DNA from: Deltaproteobacteria bacterium
GTDB lineage: Bacteria; CG2-30-53-67
Direction: 5' to 3'
Length of the DNA: 31,336 nucleotides
Assembly: GCA_013151235.1 (NCBI GenBank)
Contig: JAADIO010000038.1
Coordinates: 1 to 31,336 of the forward strand
The position numbers were made by a program, and so were the translations under genes. Position 1 is the first letter of the stretch. Each line of letters opens with the position of its first letter. Of this stretch, positions 8,296 through 15,782 are shown in pieces. Under the pieces are notes generated by a model. That model saw only the letters and a program-made list of their open reading frames with translations. It did not search any database and was not told the origin of the DNA.

Positions 8296-8335
8296 ACGGC
8301 TTTGCAAAAAGTCCGTCCGCTTTTTCACGCAAAGG
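8296..8335 (-). repeat. partial copy of the palindromic repeat, forming a hairpin at the LABN ribosome binding site
   Basis: Bases 8296-8320 (ACGGCTTTGCAAAAAGTCCG and onwards) match the reverse complement of the right end of the 25711-25878 element at 23 of 25 positions. Locally CTTTGC-AAAAAG (8300-8311) can pair with CTTTTT-CAC-GCAAAG (8320-8334). The last stem bases run into the AAAGGTG (8331-8337) that is the likely ribosome binding site of the next gene. Confidence 0.65.
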
Positions 8336-8342
8336 TGTCATT

Positions 8343-8618
8343 ATGAATTTCTGGATTGTTTTCGGTCTGGCCGGTCAGGTCATGTTTTCCCTGCGCTTCC
8401 TCGTACAGTGGATCGCCTCGGAACGGAAGAAAAGAAGCGTCATCCCCGTCCAGTTCTGGTACTTAAGCATCGCCGGGAGCCTGATCCTTCTTGTTTATGC
8501 CATTCAGCGGAAAGACCCCGTCTTTATCCTCGGTCAATCGACGGGAACGCTGATCTATGTACGAAACCTCATCCTGATCTACCGCAAACCGCAAGAGGTG
8601 CCGGATGGCACACAGTAA
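8343..8618 (+). CDS. LABN-domain small membrane protein (lipid A biosynthesis N-terminal domain)
   Basis: This 91-residue protein has about three membrane helices. It follows the LABN (PF07578) pattern: GQVMFSLRFLVQW, then SERKKRSVIPVQFW, then SIAGS, a YAIQRKDPVFILGQ stretch and Y-x-RNL near the end. LABN domains occur as small proteins or fused to lipid A or glycosyltransferase proteins; the molecular role is not settled. An open frame extends about 37 codons upstream, but the ATG at 8343 is preceded by AAAGGTG and starts the domain, so I use it. The stop lies 14 bp inside the following ArnT-like gene. With the preceding GT2 gene and the following transferase it looks like part of a sugar-transfer module, and it might help lipid carrier movement (inference). 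Confidence 0.82.
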   Translation: MNFWIVFGLAGQVMFSLRFLVQWIASERKKRSVIPVQFWYLSIAGSLILLVYAIQRKDPVFILGQSTGTLIYVRNLILIYRKPQEVPDGTQ

Positions 8619-10215
8619 TTCAACAAGACTCCTCCTCCTGCTCGGTATTCTTTTTCTCCTCTTCTCGGCCGGCACCCTGATGCGGGACCTGACCTGGCCG
8701 GACGAGCTTCGTTATGCAGAAGTCGCCCGGGAGATGCGGGAGAGCGGAAACTGGTTCCTGCCGACACTGAATTACAAGATCTATCCGGACAAACCGCCCG
8801 TTTTCTTCTGGCTCCTTGCCCTCTCCCAAAAGGGTTTGGGGGAAACGACCACCGCCGCCCTCCTTCCTTCCATCTGTTCCGGGCTGCTCCTCCTCTATGT
8901 TACCTTTCTTCTGGGGAGGGAACTCTATGATGAAGATACCGGGCTCCTTTCCGCCTGGATCTGCTCCACCTTTCTTCTCTTTCTTCTCGTCGCCCAGGTC
9001 GTGCGGATGGACCTCCTCTTTACCCTCCTTATTACGACGGCACTCTATTGGATATTCGGCCATTTGAAAGAGGAGCGGAAAGATAGAAGAAGACCCTACG
9101 CAGGCTACCTTCTCATCGGCCTGGCTCTGGTCACCAAGGGACCGGTGGGGCTGATCGTCCCGGTACTGGCCTTTCTCCCCCTTTTGATGCAAGGGAGACG
9201 GGAACTGATTCGCCGTCTTGCACCGGGTCGGGGGATCCTGCTCATCCTCCTGATCCCCCTCCTCTGGCTGGTTCCTGCCGCGCTCTCCGGCGGAAAGGAA
9301 TATCTGACGGAGATCCTCTTCCACCAGAGCGCCGGCCGGCTGGTCCACTCCTTTGCCCATGCAAAACCCTTTTACTATTATTTCATGATTTTTCCCGTCC
9401 TCTTTCTCCCCTGGTCTCCCTTCCTGCTCCTCTACGGGATCCCCGGCGTCCGAGACGCCCTTGCATCCCATCGCCAAAGTCGAATTTTTCTCCTCTCCTG
9501 GATCGCAGGAACACTCCTTTTCTTTTCCCTCGTGAGTGGAAAAATCGCAATCTATCTCCTGCCGATCATGCCGGGGCTTTCCATCCTGATCGGCCGGGCC
9601 TGTACCACCGTGCTGTACAATGCGACGGAAAGGGGAAAAAGTTTCCTCTTCCCGGTCGTCCTGATCCTGACGGCGTTTTTCTGTATCGGGGGCGCCGTCG
9701 CCCTGCTGATAATCAGCGGAAAGGGAGAGGTTTCCTTTCCCCTTTCTCTGCGCCTGGGCGTAAGCCTGATCCCGGCGGCAGGAGGGGTTCTCCTCGTTCT
9801 TTTCGCATTCAGAAACCGACCGGTCTACGGCATTGTCACGGTGGGTTTGACCTCCATCCTGCTGTCGGGAGCACTGACCTGCCTCATCCTCCCGAGGATC
9901 AACCCCGATCTCAGCCTGAAACCGATGGCCGAGGCGATCCAGTTCCTTGAGGGAGAACACCCCCGTGTCGCCGGTTATAAAATCGATCTTCGTTACCTGG
10001 CCTATTATCTCCATACCCCTTACCGCAAGTTGAATACTCCTCCGGAGATCAACAAATTTCTCCGGGGAGATCGGGGCCTCCTGATCGCCGACCTGCGGGA
10101 TATCGACCTCGTCCGGCGATCGGCCGCGGTTCCCCTGCAAGAGGTGGGCCGTTTTCGGTCCAGGACACTCACTTACCTCCTGCTCAAGACAAAACAGGGA
10201 GGGGGGGAACCATGA
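8605..10215 (+). CDS. ArnT-like lipid A glycosyltransferase 2, canonical catalytic loop
   Basis: This 536-residue polytopic protein of the ArnT/PMT class (GT83) has many hydrophobic helices and a C-terminal soluble region of about 90 residues. Unlike the copy at 4872-6512, the first loop is canonical: WPDELRYAEVAREM with D33-E34. K63 in YPDKPP and D136 in RMDLLFT are also in place. It should transfer a sugar from polyprenyl phosphate to a lipid A or glycan acceptor on the periplasmic face. The start overlaps the LABN gene by 14 bp, with GAGGTG just upstream, and the stop overlaps the acyltransferase start (ATGA). The donor sugar is unknown: L-Ara4N is possible, but the dedicated GT2 upstream suggests a different one. 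Confidence 0.85.
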   Translation: MAHSNSTRLLLLLGILFLLFSAGTLMRDLTWPDELRYAEVAREMRESGNWFLPTLNYKIYPDKPPVFFWLLALSQKGLGETTTAALLPSICSGLLLLYVTFLLGRELYDEDTGLLSAWICSTFLLFLLVAQVVRMDLLFTLLITTALYWIFGHLKEERKDRRRPYAGYLLIGLALVTKGPVGLIVPVLAFLPLLMQGRRELIRRLAPGRGILLILLIPLLWLVPAALSGGKEYLTEILFHQSAGRLVHSFAHAKPFYYYFMIFPVLFLPWSPFLLLYGIPGVRDALASHRQSRIFLLSWIAGTLLFFSLVSGKIAIYLLPIMPGLSILIGRACTTVLYNATERGKSFLFPVVLILTAFFCIGGAVALLIISGKGEVSFPLSLRLGVSLIPAAGGVLLVLFAFRNRPVYGIVTVGLTSILLSGALTCLILPRINPDLSLKPMAEAIQFLEGEHPRVAGYKIDLRYLAYYLHTPYRKLNTPPEINKFLRGDRGLLIADLRDIDLVRRSAAVPLQEVGRFRSRTLTYLLLKTKQGGGEP

Positions 10216-11126
10216 AAAAGAACGGAAGGGGGGTTCCGGTCTTTATGCTCTCCCTGATCGGCGTGGGGGGACTCTCGATTCTCTCCTCTCTCCCTTTTTC
10301 TCTGTTAACCCGGGTCGGCCGCTTTCTCGGCGGGCTCTATTATCATCTGGACGGACGACGGAAACGGATCGCCCTGGAGAATCTCCGCCTTGCCTTCGGC
10401 AATGAAAAAACGGAAGGGGAGTTACAATCCATCCTCAAAACCGCCTATTGCCGGACCGGAAGTTCCCTCCTCGAATTCGCCGGCCTGCCGAAATTAACGA
10501 GAAAACAGCTTTCGGGGCGGGTCCGTTTCGAAGGCCTGGAACACCTCGAAGCCGCCAGGAAAAGCGGCCGGGGAGTCATCCTCCTGGCCGCGCACTTCGG
10601 CAACTGGGAGTTGACCGCACAGAGCCTGGCCCTGGCGGGGTTCCCCGGCTATGCCGTCGGGCGGCGGGCGAATGTCTTGCTGCTCCATAACTATATCGTC
10701 CATTGCAGGGAATCCCACGGGAACCGCATCCTCGTCCGGGACCAGGCCGTACGCAAGATCTTCACGATCCTGCGGGAAGGAAAGATCCTTGGAATTCTCT
10801 GTGATCAGCGGGGGAGCACGAGCCGGGGCCTGATGATCAATTTCTTCGGCCATCCGGCACCGACGGACCCGCACATCGCCCGGATTATTCTCAAGGCAAA
10901 GCCTGTCGTGTTGATGGTCTTCGGCATCCGGAATCCCGACGAGAGTCATCGGGTGATCGTCAGCAAACCTCTGACCTTTTCACTACGGGGGGACCCCGGG
11001 AAGGACGCACTGCATATCACCCGCCGATACATGCAGGCACTGGAAGAGATGATCCGTAAACATCCGGAACAGTGGCTCTGGATGCATCGGCGCTGGATGC
11101 GCAGATCGGACGGCAATGGACGCTAA
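10212..11126 (+). CDS. LpxL/HtrB-like lipid A acyltransferase
   Basis: This 304-residue protein of the lysophospholipid/lipid A acyltransferase family (PF03279) has an N-terminal hydrophobic stretch (about 10-30), as expected for an inner-membrane enzyme. The catalytic HX4E is H128-FGNW-E133, followed by VGRR and CDQRG segments typical of LpxL/LpxM. The C-terminal WLWMHRRW is the usual family ending. LpxL/LpxM enzymes transfer a secondary acyl chain from acyl-ACP to the lipid A precursor; which acyl position cannot be told. It overlaps the ArnT-like gene by 4 nt (ATGA), so the operon couples glycosylation and acylation of lipid A. Confidence 0.9.
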   Translation: MKKNGRGVPVFMLSLIGVGGLSILSSLPFSLLTRVGRFLGGLYYHLDGRRKRIALENLRLAFGNEKTEGELQSILKTAYCRTGSSLLEFAGLPKLTRKQLSGRVRFEGLEHLEAARKSGRGVILLAAHFGNWELTAQSLALAGFPGYAVGRRANVLLLHNYIVHCRESHGNRILVRDQAVRKIFTILREGKILGILCDQRGSTSRGLMINFFGHPAPTDPHIARIILKAKPVVLMVFGIRNPDESHRVIVSKPLTFSLRGDPGKDALHITRRYMQALEEMIRKHPEQWLWMHRRWMRRSDGNGR

Positions 11127-11199
11127 CTTCAGGCCGGACAACACAGACGGTCCCTCCTGCCGAAGAAATCTCTCAAACTTTCGTTCCATGAAGAAACAC

Positions 11200-11228
11200 T
11201 TGATTTCATCATATACCCCTGCTACGAT
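11200..11228 (+). promoter_or_regulatory. sigma70-like promoter candidate for the GGDEF/HD-GYP gene
   Basis: TTGATT (11200-11205) and TACGAT (11223-11228) are 17 bp apart in the 157-bp gap. This gives a leader of about 50 nt, with GAGGGG directly before the ATG at 11284. Matches are 4/6 and 4/6 to consensus. Confidence 0.4.
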
Positions 11229-11283
11229 GGGCCGTACCATTGAAGATCGGCAAACTGCTTTTCGTCTATTTTGAGAGGGGACC

Positions 11284-12867
11284 ATGGCTGATTCTCCACT
11301 CAACGTACTCTACGTGGATCAGAATAAAAGCTTCGCGCAGACCACGGAAGGAATCCTGAAACAAGGATTCCGGAAAGCCTCATTCTCCTTCGTTCAAAAC
11401 AACAAAACCGCCCTGACCCATCTGAAGGAACACCCCGTAGATCTTGTCCTGCTCGGGCACCACCCGAAAAAGAATGACGGCTTCCGCCTCATGGAAGATA
11501 TTCGGAAGAAGGCCATCGATACCCCCGTCATCATGATCTCCCGGGAGGCGAATGAACGAACCGCCGTGGAGGCCATGAAGCGGGGAGCCTACGATTACCT
11601 CTCGGAAAAAGAACTGGATGTCGTCACCCTGAAGTCGGCGATCCGGAATGCCATCTCGCGAAAACGAACGGAGCGGAGAAACCGACGCGCCGATCAGCGA
11701 ATCCGGGAACAGGCGACCCGGGACGGACTGACGGGGCTCTACAATCACCGGTACTTCCAGAAAATCATGAACCGGGAATACAAACAGGCCCGACGCTACG
11801 AGTATCCTCTCTACTGCATTATGCTCGACCTCGACGATTTCAAGGGGGTCAATGACACCTTCGGGCACCTCTTCGGCGACACCGTACTGAAGGAAAGCGC
11901 TGCAATTCTTAAGGGACAGATGCGGGATATCGACCTGCTGGCCCGCTACGGAGGGGAAGAGTTCGCCGTCATCCTGACCCACATCCACGCGAAGGGAGTT
12001 CTCTCCCTTTGTGAACGGGTCCGGGAGGCCTTCGCCCAACATACCTTTGCCGAGGAAGACCATTCAACGGTGATCACCATCAGTATCGGCATTGCTTCCC
12101 TGCAGGACCCCAGGGTGGACGGTCCATCCACCCTTGTCCGGCATGCCGACGAGGCTCTCTATGAGGCCAAAAACCGGGGGAAAAACACCGTCTGCCAATG
12201 GCGGGAGAAAGAGTCCCTCTACAAGGGACTGCAGGGGGACTACCGGGAGAAGATCGAATATTATCAGAAGCAGTTCCTGGGATTCACCCGGGAGATTCTC
12301 GACAAGTTCCTCGACTACAGCCGGAAGATCGTCGATGATATCGAGAAGAAGGATCACAAAACGGCACAGCATTCCGCCAAGGTGACCCGTTACGCCGTCG
12401 ACCTGGCCCGGGCTCTCCATCTTTCCGAAGGGGAGATCCATTCGATCCGCCTGGCGGGGATCCTTCACGATATCGGCAAGGCAGGCATCGATCAGAAAAT
12501 CCTCACCAAGAAGGGGACCTACACACCAAGGGAATCCCGCATCATGAAGCTCCATCCCCTCTTCAGTGTGAAGATGATTGAGCCCTTCAGCTTTCTTGAT
12601 CAGGAGATGCAGATCATCCTGCAACACCATGAACGTTTCGACGGCAAAGGGTATCCGACCGGCCGCAAGGGGTGGGAGATTAAACGGGGCGCCCGAATCC
12701 TGGCCCTCTGCGACGCCTACGACGCCATGACCTCCGGCAGGAGCTATAAGAAGAAACAGACCCTCACGGAAGGATGCCGGGAGATCGAGCGAAACGCCGG
12801 CACGCAGTTCGACCCCGAGATGGCCAAGGTCTTTCTCCGGATGATCGAGAAAACCCACGAGACTTGA
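11284..12867 (+). CDS. c-di-GMP enzyme: degenerate receiver - GGDEF - HD-GYP
   Basis: This 527-residue protein has three domains. The N-terminal receiver (about 6-125) has G58 where the phospho-accepting Asp should be (DLVLLGHHP) and only one acidic residue (YVDQN) in the usual acidic pocket, so it probably cannot be phosphorylated. The GGDEF domain (about 145-305) has the active-site GGEEF at 223-227 and an RxxD inhibitory site (RDID, 214-217) five residues upstream, so it looks active and product-inhibited. The HD-GYP domain (about 350-525) has HDIGK (395-399) and HHERFDGKGYP (448-458), as in active c-di-GMP phosphodiesterases. It could both make and degrade c-di-GMP. A PilZ gene lies at the far end of the window. 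It is a single gene, convergent with the next operon. Confidence 0.93.
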   Translation: MADSPLNVLYVDQNKSFAQTTEGILKQGFRKASFSFVQNNKTALTHLKEHPVDLVLLGHHPKKNDGFRLMEDIRKKAIDTPVIMISREANERTAVEAMKRGAYDYLSEKELDVVTLKSAIRNAISRKRTERRNRRADQRIREQATRDGLTGLYNHRYFQKIMNREYKQARRYEYPLYCIMLDLDDFKGVNDTFGHLFGDTVLKESAAILKGQMRDIDLLARYGGEEFAVILTHIHAKGVLSLCERVREAFAQHTFAEEDHSTVITISIGIASLQDPRVDGPSTLVRHADEALYEAKNRGKNTVCQWREKESLYKGLQGDYREKIEYYQKQFLGFTREILDKFLDYSRKIVDDIEKKDHKTAQHSAKVTRYAVDLARALHLSEGEIHSIRLAGILHDIGKAGIDQKILTKKGTYTPRESRIMKLHPLFSVKMIEPFSFLDQEMQIILQHHERFDGKGYPTGRKGWEIKRGARILALCDAYDAMTSGRSYKKKQTLTEGCREIERNAGTQFDPEMAKVFLRMIEKTHET

Positions 12868-12897
12868 TTGGTGGTGAAAAGCTTTTGATTATTGATT

Positions 12898-13638
12898 TTA
12901 CTCCACATTTTCGCTGCCGAACCCGTAGATCGCTTCCATCTCATCGGAATAGTTCTTTTCCTCATCCCGGTAGATCACCAGGGGCGCCTCATGGGTCATG
13001 CCGGGCCGTCCACCCTTCACGGCCTCCATCAGCAACAGGACCGGCGGGGTCTTCGGAAAGGATTGAACCATTCGCATCCGCTTCGGTTCGAGGCCGTTAC
13101 GACGGAGGGTCTGCACAAGGTCGGCAAGCCGTTCCGGGAGATAGATCAGGGAGAAGCGTCCCTGTTTCTTCAGAAGATAGACCGCCGCACGGACCAGCTC
13201 TTCCAGGGTCAGCGCCACTTCGTGGCGGGCGATCGCCTTCTCCCGGTCGGGGCTGATCCTGCCGGCACGGACTTTTCGGAAGGGAGGATTGGAGCAAACC
13301 TCTTCCGCTGAATCCGGCGGGAGGAACTCATCGATCCGGCGGATATCCCCATGGATCAACTGCACAAAACCGCCCAGCTCATTGAGAGCAAGATTCTTTT
13401 CATGGAGGTGGTGGAGCCGTTCCTGGATCTCGACGGAGATGATCCGGCAGGATGGACATCGCCGGGCAAGCAGCATGGAGACAACACCGCAGCCGGCGCC
13501 GAGTTCCACGATGGAGCCCCCTTCTTTCGGCGCCATGAAGAAGGGAAGAATCAGGGCATCCAGGGAGTAACGATACCCGTTGCGGGGCTGCAGAATACGG
13601 AGCCCGCCGGCGGAGAGGGTATCGAGGGTCTCATCCAT
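12898..13638 (-). CDS. tRNA1(Val) (adenine-N6)-methyltransferase-like protein (TrmN6-like)
   Basis: This 246-residue class I methyltransferase is about the length of E. coli YfiC/TrmN6 (245). The SAM-binding motif is ELGAGCG (45-51) and the N6-adenine/HemK-type catalytic motif is NPPF (117-120). TrmN6 methylates A37 of tRNA1(Val). The ATG at 13638 is preceded by AAGGAAGGAAG. It lies 19 nt downstream of the GlrR-like gene on the same strand, so it is likely the last gene of that operon. It faces the GGDEF/HD-GYP gene across 30 bp with no obvious terminator. The exact RNA substrate is inferred from family resemblance only; another N6-adenine methyltransferase is possible. Confidence 0.75.
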   Translation of the reverse strand: MDETLDTLSAGGLRILQPRNGYRYSLDALILPFFMAPKEGGSIVELGAGCGVVSMLLARRCPSCRIISVEIQERLHHLHEKNLALNELGGFVQLIHGDIRRIDEFLPPDSAEEVCSNPPFRKVRAGRISPDREKAIARHEVALTLEELVRAAVYLLKKQGRFSLIYLPERLADLVQTLRRNGLEPKRMRMVQSFPKTPPVLLLMEAVKGGRPGMTHEAPLVIYRDEEKNYSDEMEAIYGFGSENVE

Positions 13639-13657
13639 CTTCCTTCCTTGTCTTCCT

Positions 13658-15025
13658 TCAGGATTGCTCGCAAAAATCTTCCCGACGGATTTGATGTTTC
13701 TTCATGAGATTGTAGAAATCGGCCCGCTGCTTCCCGGCCATCTTCGCGGCGTTGGTCACATGCCCCCCCGTGACCTTCAGAACATGGGTGACATATTCTT
13801 TTTCAAAGACATCCTTGGCCTGCCGGAAGGAAAGAAAACTTGTTTGGGCATCCTCTTTGTGAAGAAAGAAGAAGTCCTGCGGCGTCAGCAGAATTCCCCG
13901 GGCCATCACCACGGCCTGCTCGATCCGGTTCTCCAGTTCCCGGACATTTCCGGGCCAGTTCTGCTGAAGAAGCTGTTGCACCGCCACGGGATCAATTCCT
14001 TCGATCGGTTTTTTCAGACGCGTCGAACATGTCCGTATGAAATGATCGACCAGAAAAGGGATATCCTCCTTCCGTTCCCGGAGCGGAGGGATGTGGATCG
14101 GGATGACGTGGATCCGGTAGTAGAGATCCTCCCGGAAGGTCCCCTCGGCGACGGCCTGTTCCAGATCCCGGTTCGTGGCGGCAACAAGACGGAGATCGAC
14201 GGTAACCATCCGGTCCGATCCGATGGGGGTAAAGGCCTTCTCCTGTAGAACCCGGAGGAGTTTGACCTGAATGGCCGGGGGCGTCTCTCCGATCTCATCC
14301 AGGAAGAGGGTCCCTCCATCGGCCCGGGCGAAATACCCCTCCTTTGCGGAATCGGCACCGGTATAGGCCCCCTTTTCATGGCCGAAGAGCTCATTCTCCA
14401 GGAGGTTCTCCGGAATCGCCCCGCAATTAACGGTTAGAAAGGGACCGTCCGCCTTGTGGCTGTGGGCATGGATGGCCCGGGCAAAGAGTTCCTTCCCGGT
14501 TCCGCTTTCCCCCGTGAGGAGAACCGTGGAGTCGGATCCCGCCACCAGTTCGACCTGCTTGAAGATTTCTTTCATCGGGCGGCTTCGACCGATGATCTGC
14601 TTGAAGCTGAACCGGTCCTCAACGAGCGATTCGAGATTATGAATCTGTTTCTGCATCCGGCTTTTTTCCAGTGCCCGTTCGATATGAATGAGGAGTTCCC
14701 GGTCATCGAAGGGCTTGGTCAGGTAACTGAAAGCCCCCTTCTGCATCGCCTCGACGGCATTGGGAATACTCCCGTGGGCCGTCAGCAGGATCACCGGGAC
14801 CTCGGCATTCCGCCGACGCACCTCTTCCGTCAGGTCGATCCCGTCCATCCCGGCCATACGGAGGTCGGTGAGAATCAGGTCGAACCGGGCCGCCTCCAGC
14901 AGGGCCAGGGCCTCATCTCCGCTTACGGCTTTCGTCGGTTCAAACCCCTGCGACTCCAGCCGCATGGCCAGAACCTCTAAAATGTTGGGATCGTCATCGA
15001 CGATCAGGATTTTCACCTGATTCAT
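13658..15025 (-). CDS. glrR: GlrR-like sigma54-dependent response regulator
   Basis: This 455-residue NtrC-family activator has three domains. A receiver has an acidic VDDD cluster and phospho-Asp D54. The AAA+ domain has Walker A GESGTGKE (172-179), the sigma54 loop GAYTGA (219-224, Tyr for the usual Phe) and a Walker B GGTLFLDEIGE (237-247). The C-terminal helix-turn-helix (about 420-445) reads GHVTNAAKMAGK, very close to GNVTHAARMAGR of E. coli GlrR. I chose the second ATG (15025) because GGAGGA lies just before it; an ATG 12 bases upstream is also open. GlrR drives sigma54 promoters, in E. coli that of the small RNA glmY. The partner kinase and lipoprotein genes are upstream, separated by a 142-bp palindrome. 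Confidence 0.88.
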   Translation of the reverse strand: MNQVKILIVDDDPNILEVLAMRLESQGFEPTKAVSGDEALALLEAARFDLILTDLRMAGMDGIDLTEEVRRRNAEVPVILLTAHGSIPNAVEAMQKGAFSYLTKPFDDRELLIHIERALEKSRMQKQIHNLESLVEDRFSFKQIIGRSRPMKEIFKQVELVAGSDSTVLLTGESGTGKELFARAIHAHSHKADGPFLTVNCGAIPENLLENELFGHEKGAYTGADSAKEGYFARADGGTLFLDEIGETPPAIQVKLLRVLQEKAFTPIGSDRMVTVDLRLVAATNRDLEQAVAEGTFREDLYYRIHVIPIHIPPLRERKEDIPFLVDHFIRTCSTRLKKPIEGIDPVAVQQLLQQNWPGNVRELENRIEQAVVMARGILLTPQDFFFLHKEDAQTSFLSFRQAKDVFEKEYVTHVLKVTGGHVTNAAKMAGKQRADFYNLMKKHQIRREDFCEQS

Positions 15026-15064
15026 GGGTTCCTCCATCTCTCAATGATTACATATATTGTCTTT

Positions 15065-15206
15065 CCAACAGCTCAGGTTGCCACAATTTTGCTGCAGGGC
15101 AAGGCGCGAGGAGCGCAAAACCGGAAACGTATATGAAATACGTTGAGGATTTGAGCACCGCAGCAACGCAGCCATGCAGCAAAAGGGGGGTAAGCTGTGC
15201 TGTTGG
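15065..15206. repeat. 142-bp palindromic repeat element between the lipoprotein and GlrR-like genes
   Basis: The ends are inverted copies of each other: CCAACAGC (15065-15072) with GCTGTTGG (15199-15206), and TTTTGCTGCA (15087-15096) with TGCAGCAAAA (15175-15184); the 32-base arms agree at about 25 positions. A central hairpin AACGTAT (15126-15132), loop ATGAA, ATACGTT (15138-15144) sits in the middle. The inner GCAAGGCGCGA is shared with the element at 25711-25878. It lies directly after the lipoprotein stop, inside an operon, so it would be transcribed as a long stem-loop. It may affect RNA stability or give partial termination (inference). Confidence 0.75.
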
Positions 15207-15209
15207 TTG

Positions 15210-15782
15210 TTATTCCAGCTTCTTCTTCTGTTCCTCCAACTGCAGATCAATCTCCTTGATCCGGCGGAGGTCCTCCTTCAGACGATGGATCTGCTTTTCC
15301 TGGATGGAATTGTATCCCTTGATGGTTTCGATCTCCGCCTCTCCCCGCCGGACCTCCTGAAGGAGCTGCAAAACAGAACGCATGGTCAGGGTCCGGCGGC
15401 TATCGGGATAATCATGCAAAAATTCCCTCACTCTCTTCTCCGCCTCCTCGTAATCCCGGTTCGGGTTGTCCCCATAGGAGAGAATCAGGACCATCCGGAA
15501 AAGTGCCTCTTCCTTCACGGAGCGGTCGACCGCCTCCCTGTAAATTTGCCGGAGACTCCGGAGTGCCCGACGATAACGCCCCTCGGAGAAGAGCTGATCC
15601 GGCTGCAGAAAGAACCCATCGGTTACTCTGATAACCGCCTTCTTCTCCTTCTCCCCTTCTTTGAGAGAGAGGTTTTGTATACAGGTCCGGAACCGCCGGA
15701 AAGGAACGCAGCCGATTCCAAAGAGGACCAGCACCGCAAGGAGCAAAAGAACCCCTTTTTTTTCTTTTTTCAAAAGGGTCAT
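15210..15782 (-). CDS. QseG-like outer membrane lipoprotein
   Basis: This 190-residue protein has an N-terminal signal with a hydrophobic core (LLLLAVLVLF) and a lipobox-like FGIGC, so Cys25 is the likely lipidated residue. The middle part looks helical and repeat-like (tetratricopeptide/YfiO-like), and the C-terminus (about 145-190) is a charged coiled coil ending in LEEQKKKLE. In E. coli the small lipoprotein QseG sits between the glrK and glrR genes and interacts with the GlrK kinase; this gene has the same place and features. The start overlaps the kinase stop by 4 nt (ATGA). Sequence identity to QseG is not claimed; the call rests on position, length, lipobox and coiled coil. Confidence 0.65.
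   Translation of the reverse strand: MTLLKKEKKGVLLLLAVLVLFGIGCVPFRRFRTCIQNLSLKEGEKEKKAVIRVTDGFFLQPDQLFSEGRYRRALRSLRQIYREAVDRSVKEEALFRMVLILSYGDNPNRDYEEAEKRVREFLHDYPDSRRTLTMRSVLQLLQEVRRGEAEIETIKGYNSIQEKQIHRLKEDLRRIKEIDLQLEEQKKKLE

Noticed and set aside
8620-10140. A 506-codon open frame on the minus strand
   Set aside because: It lies wholly across the ArnT-like gene 8605-10215, is rich in Gln/Glu/Gly as expected for the antisense of hydrophobic codons, and matches no family.
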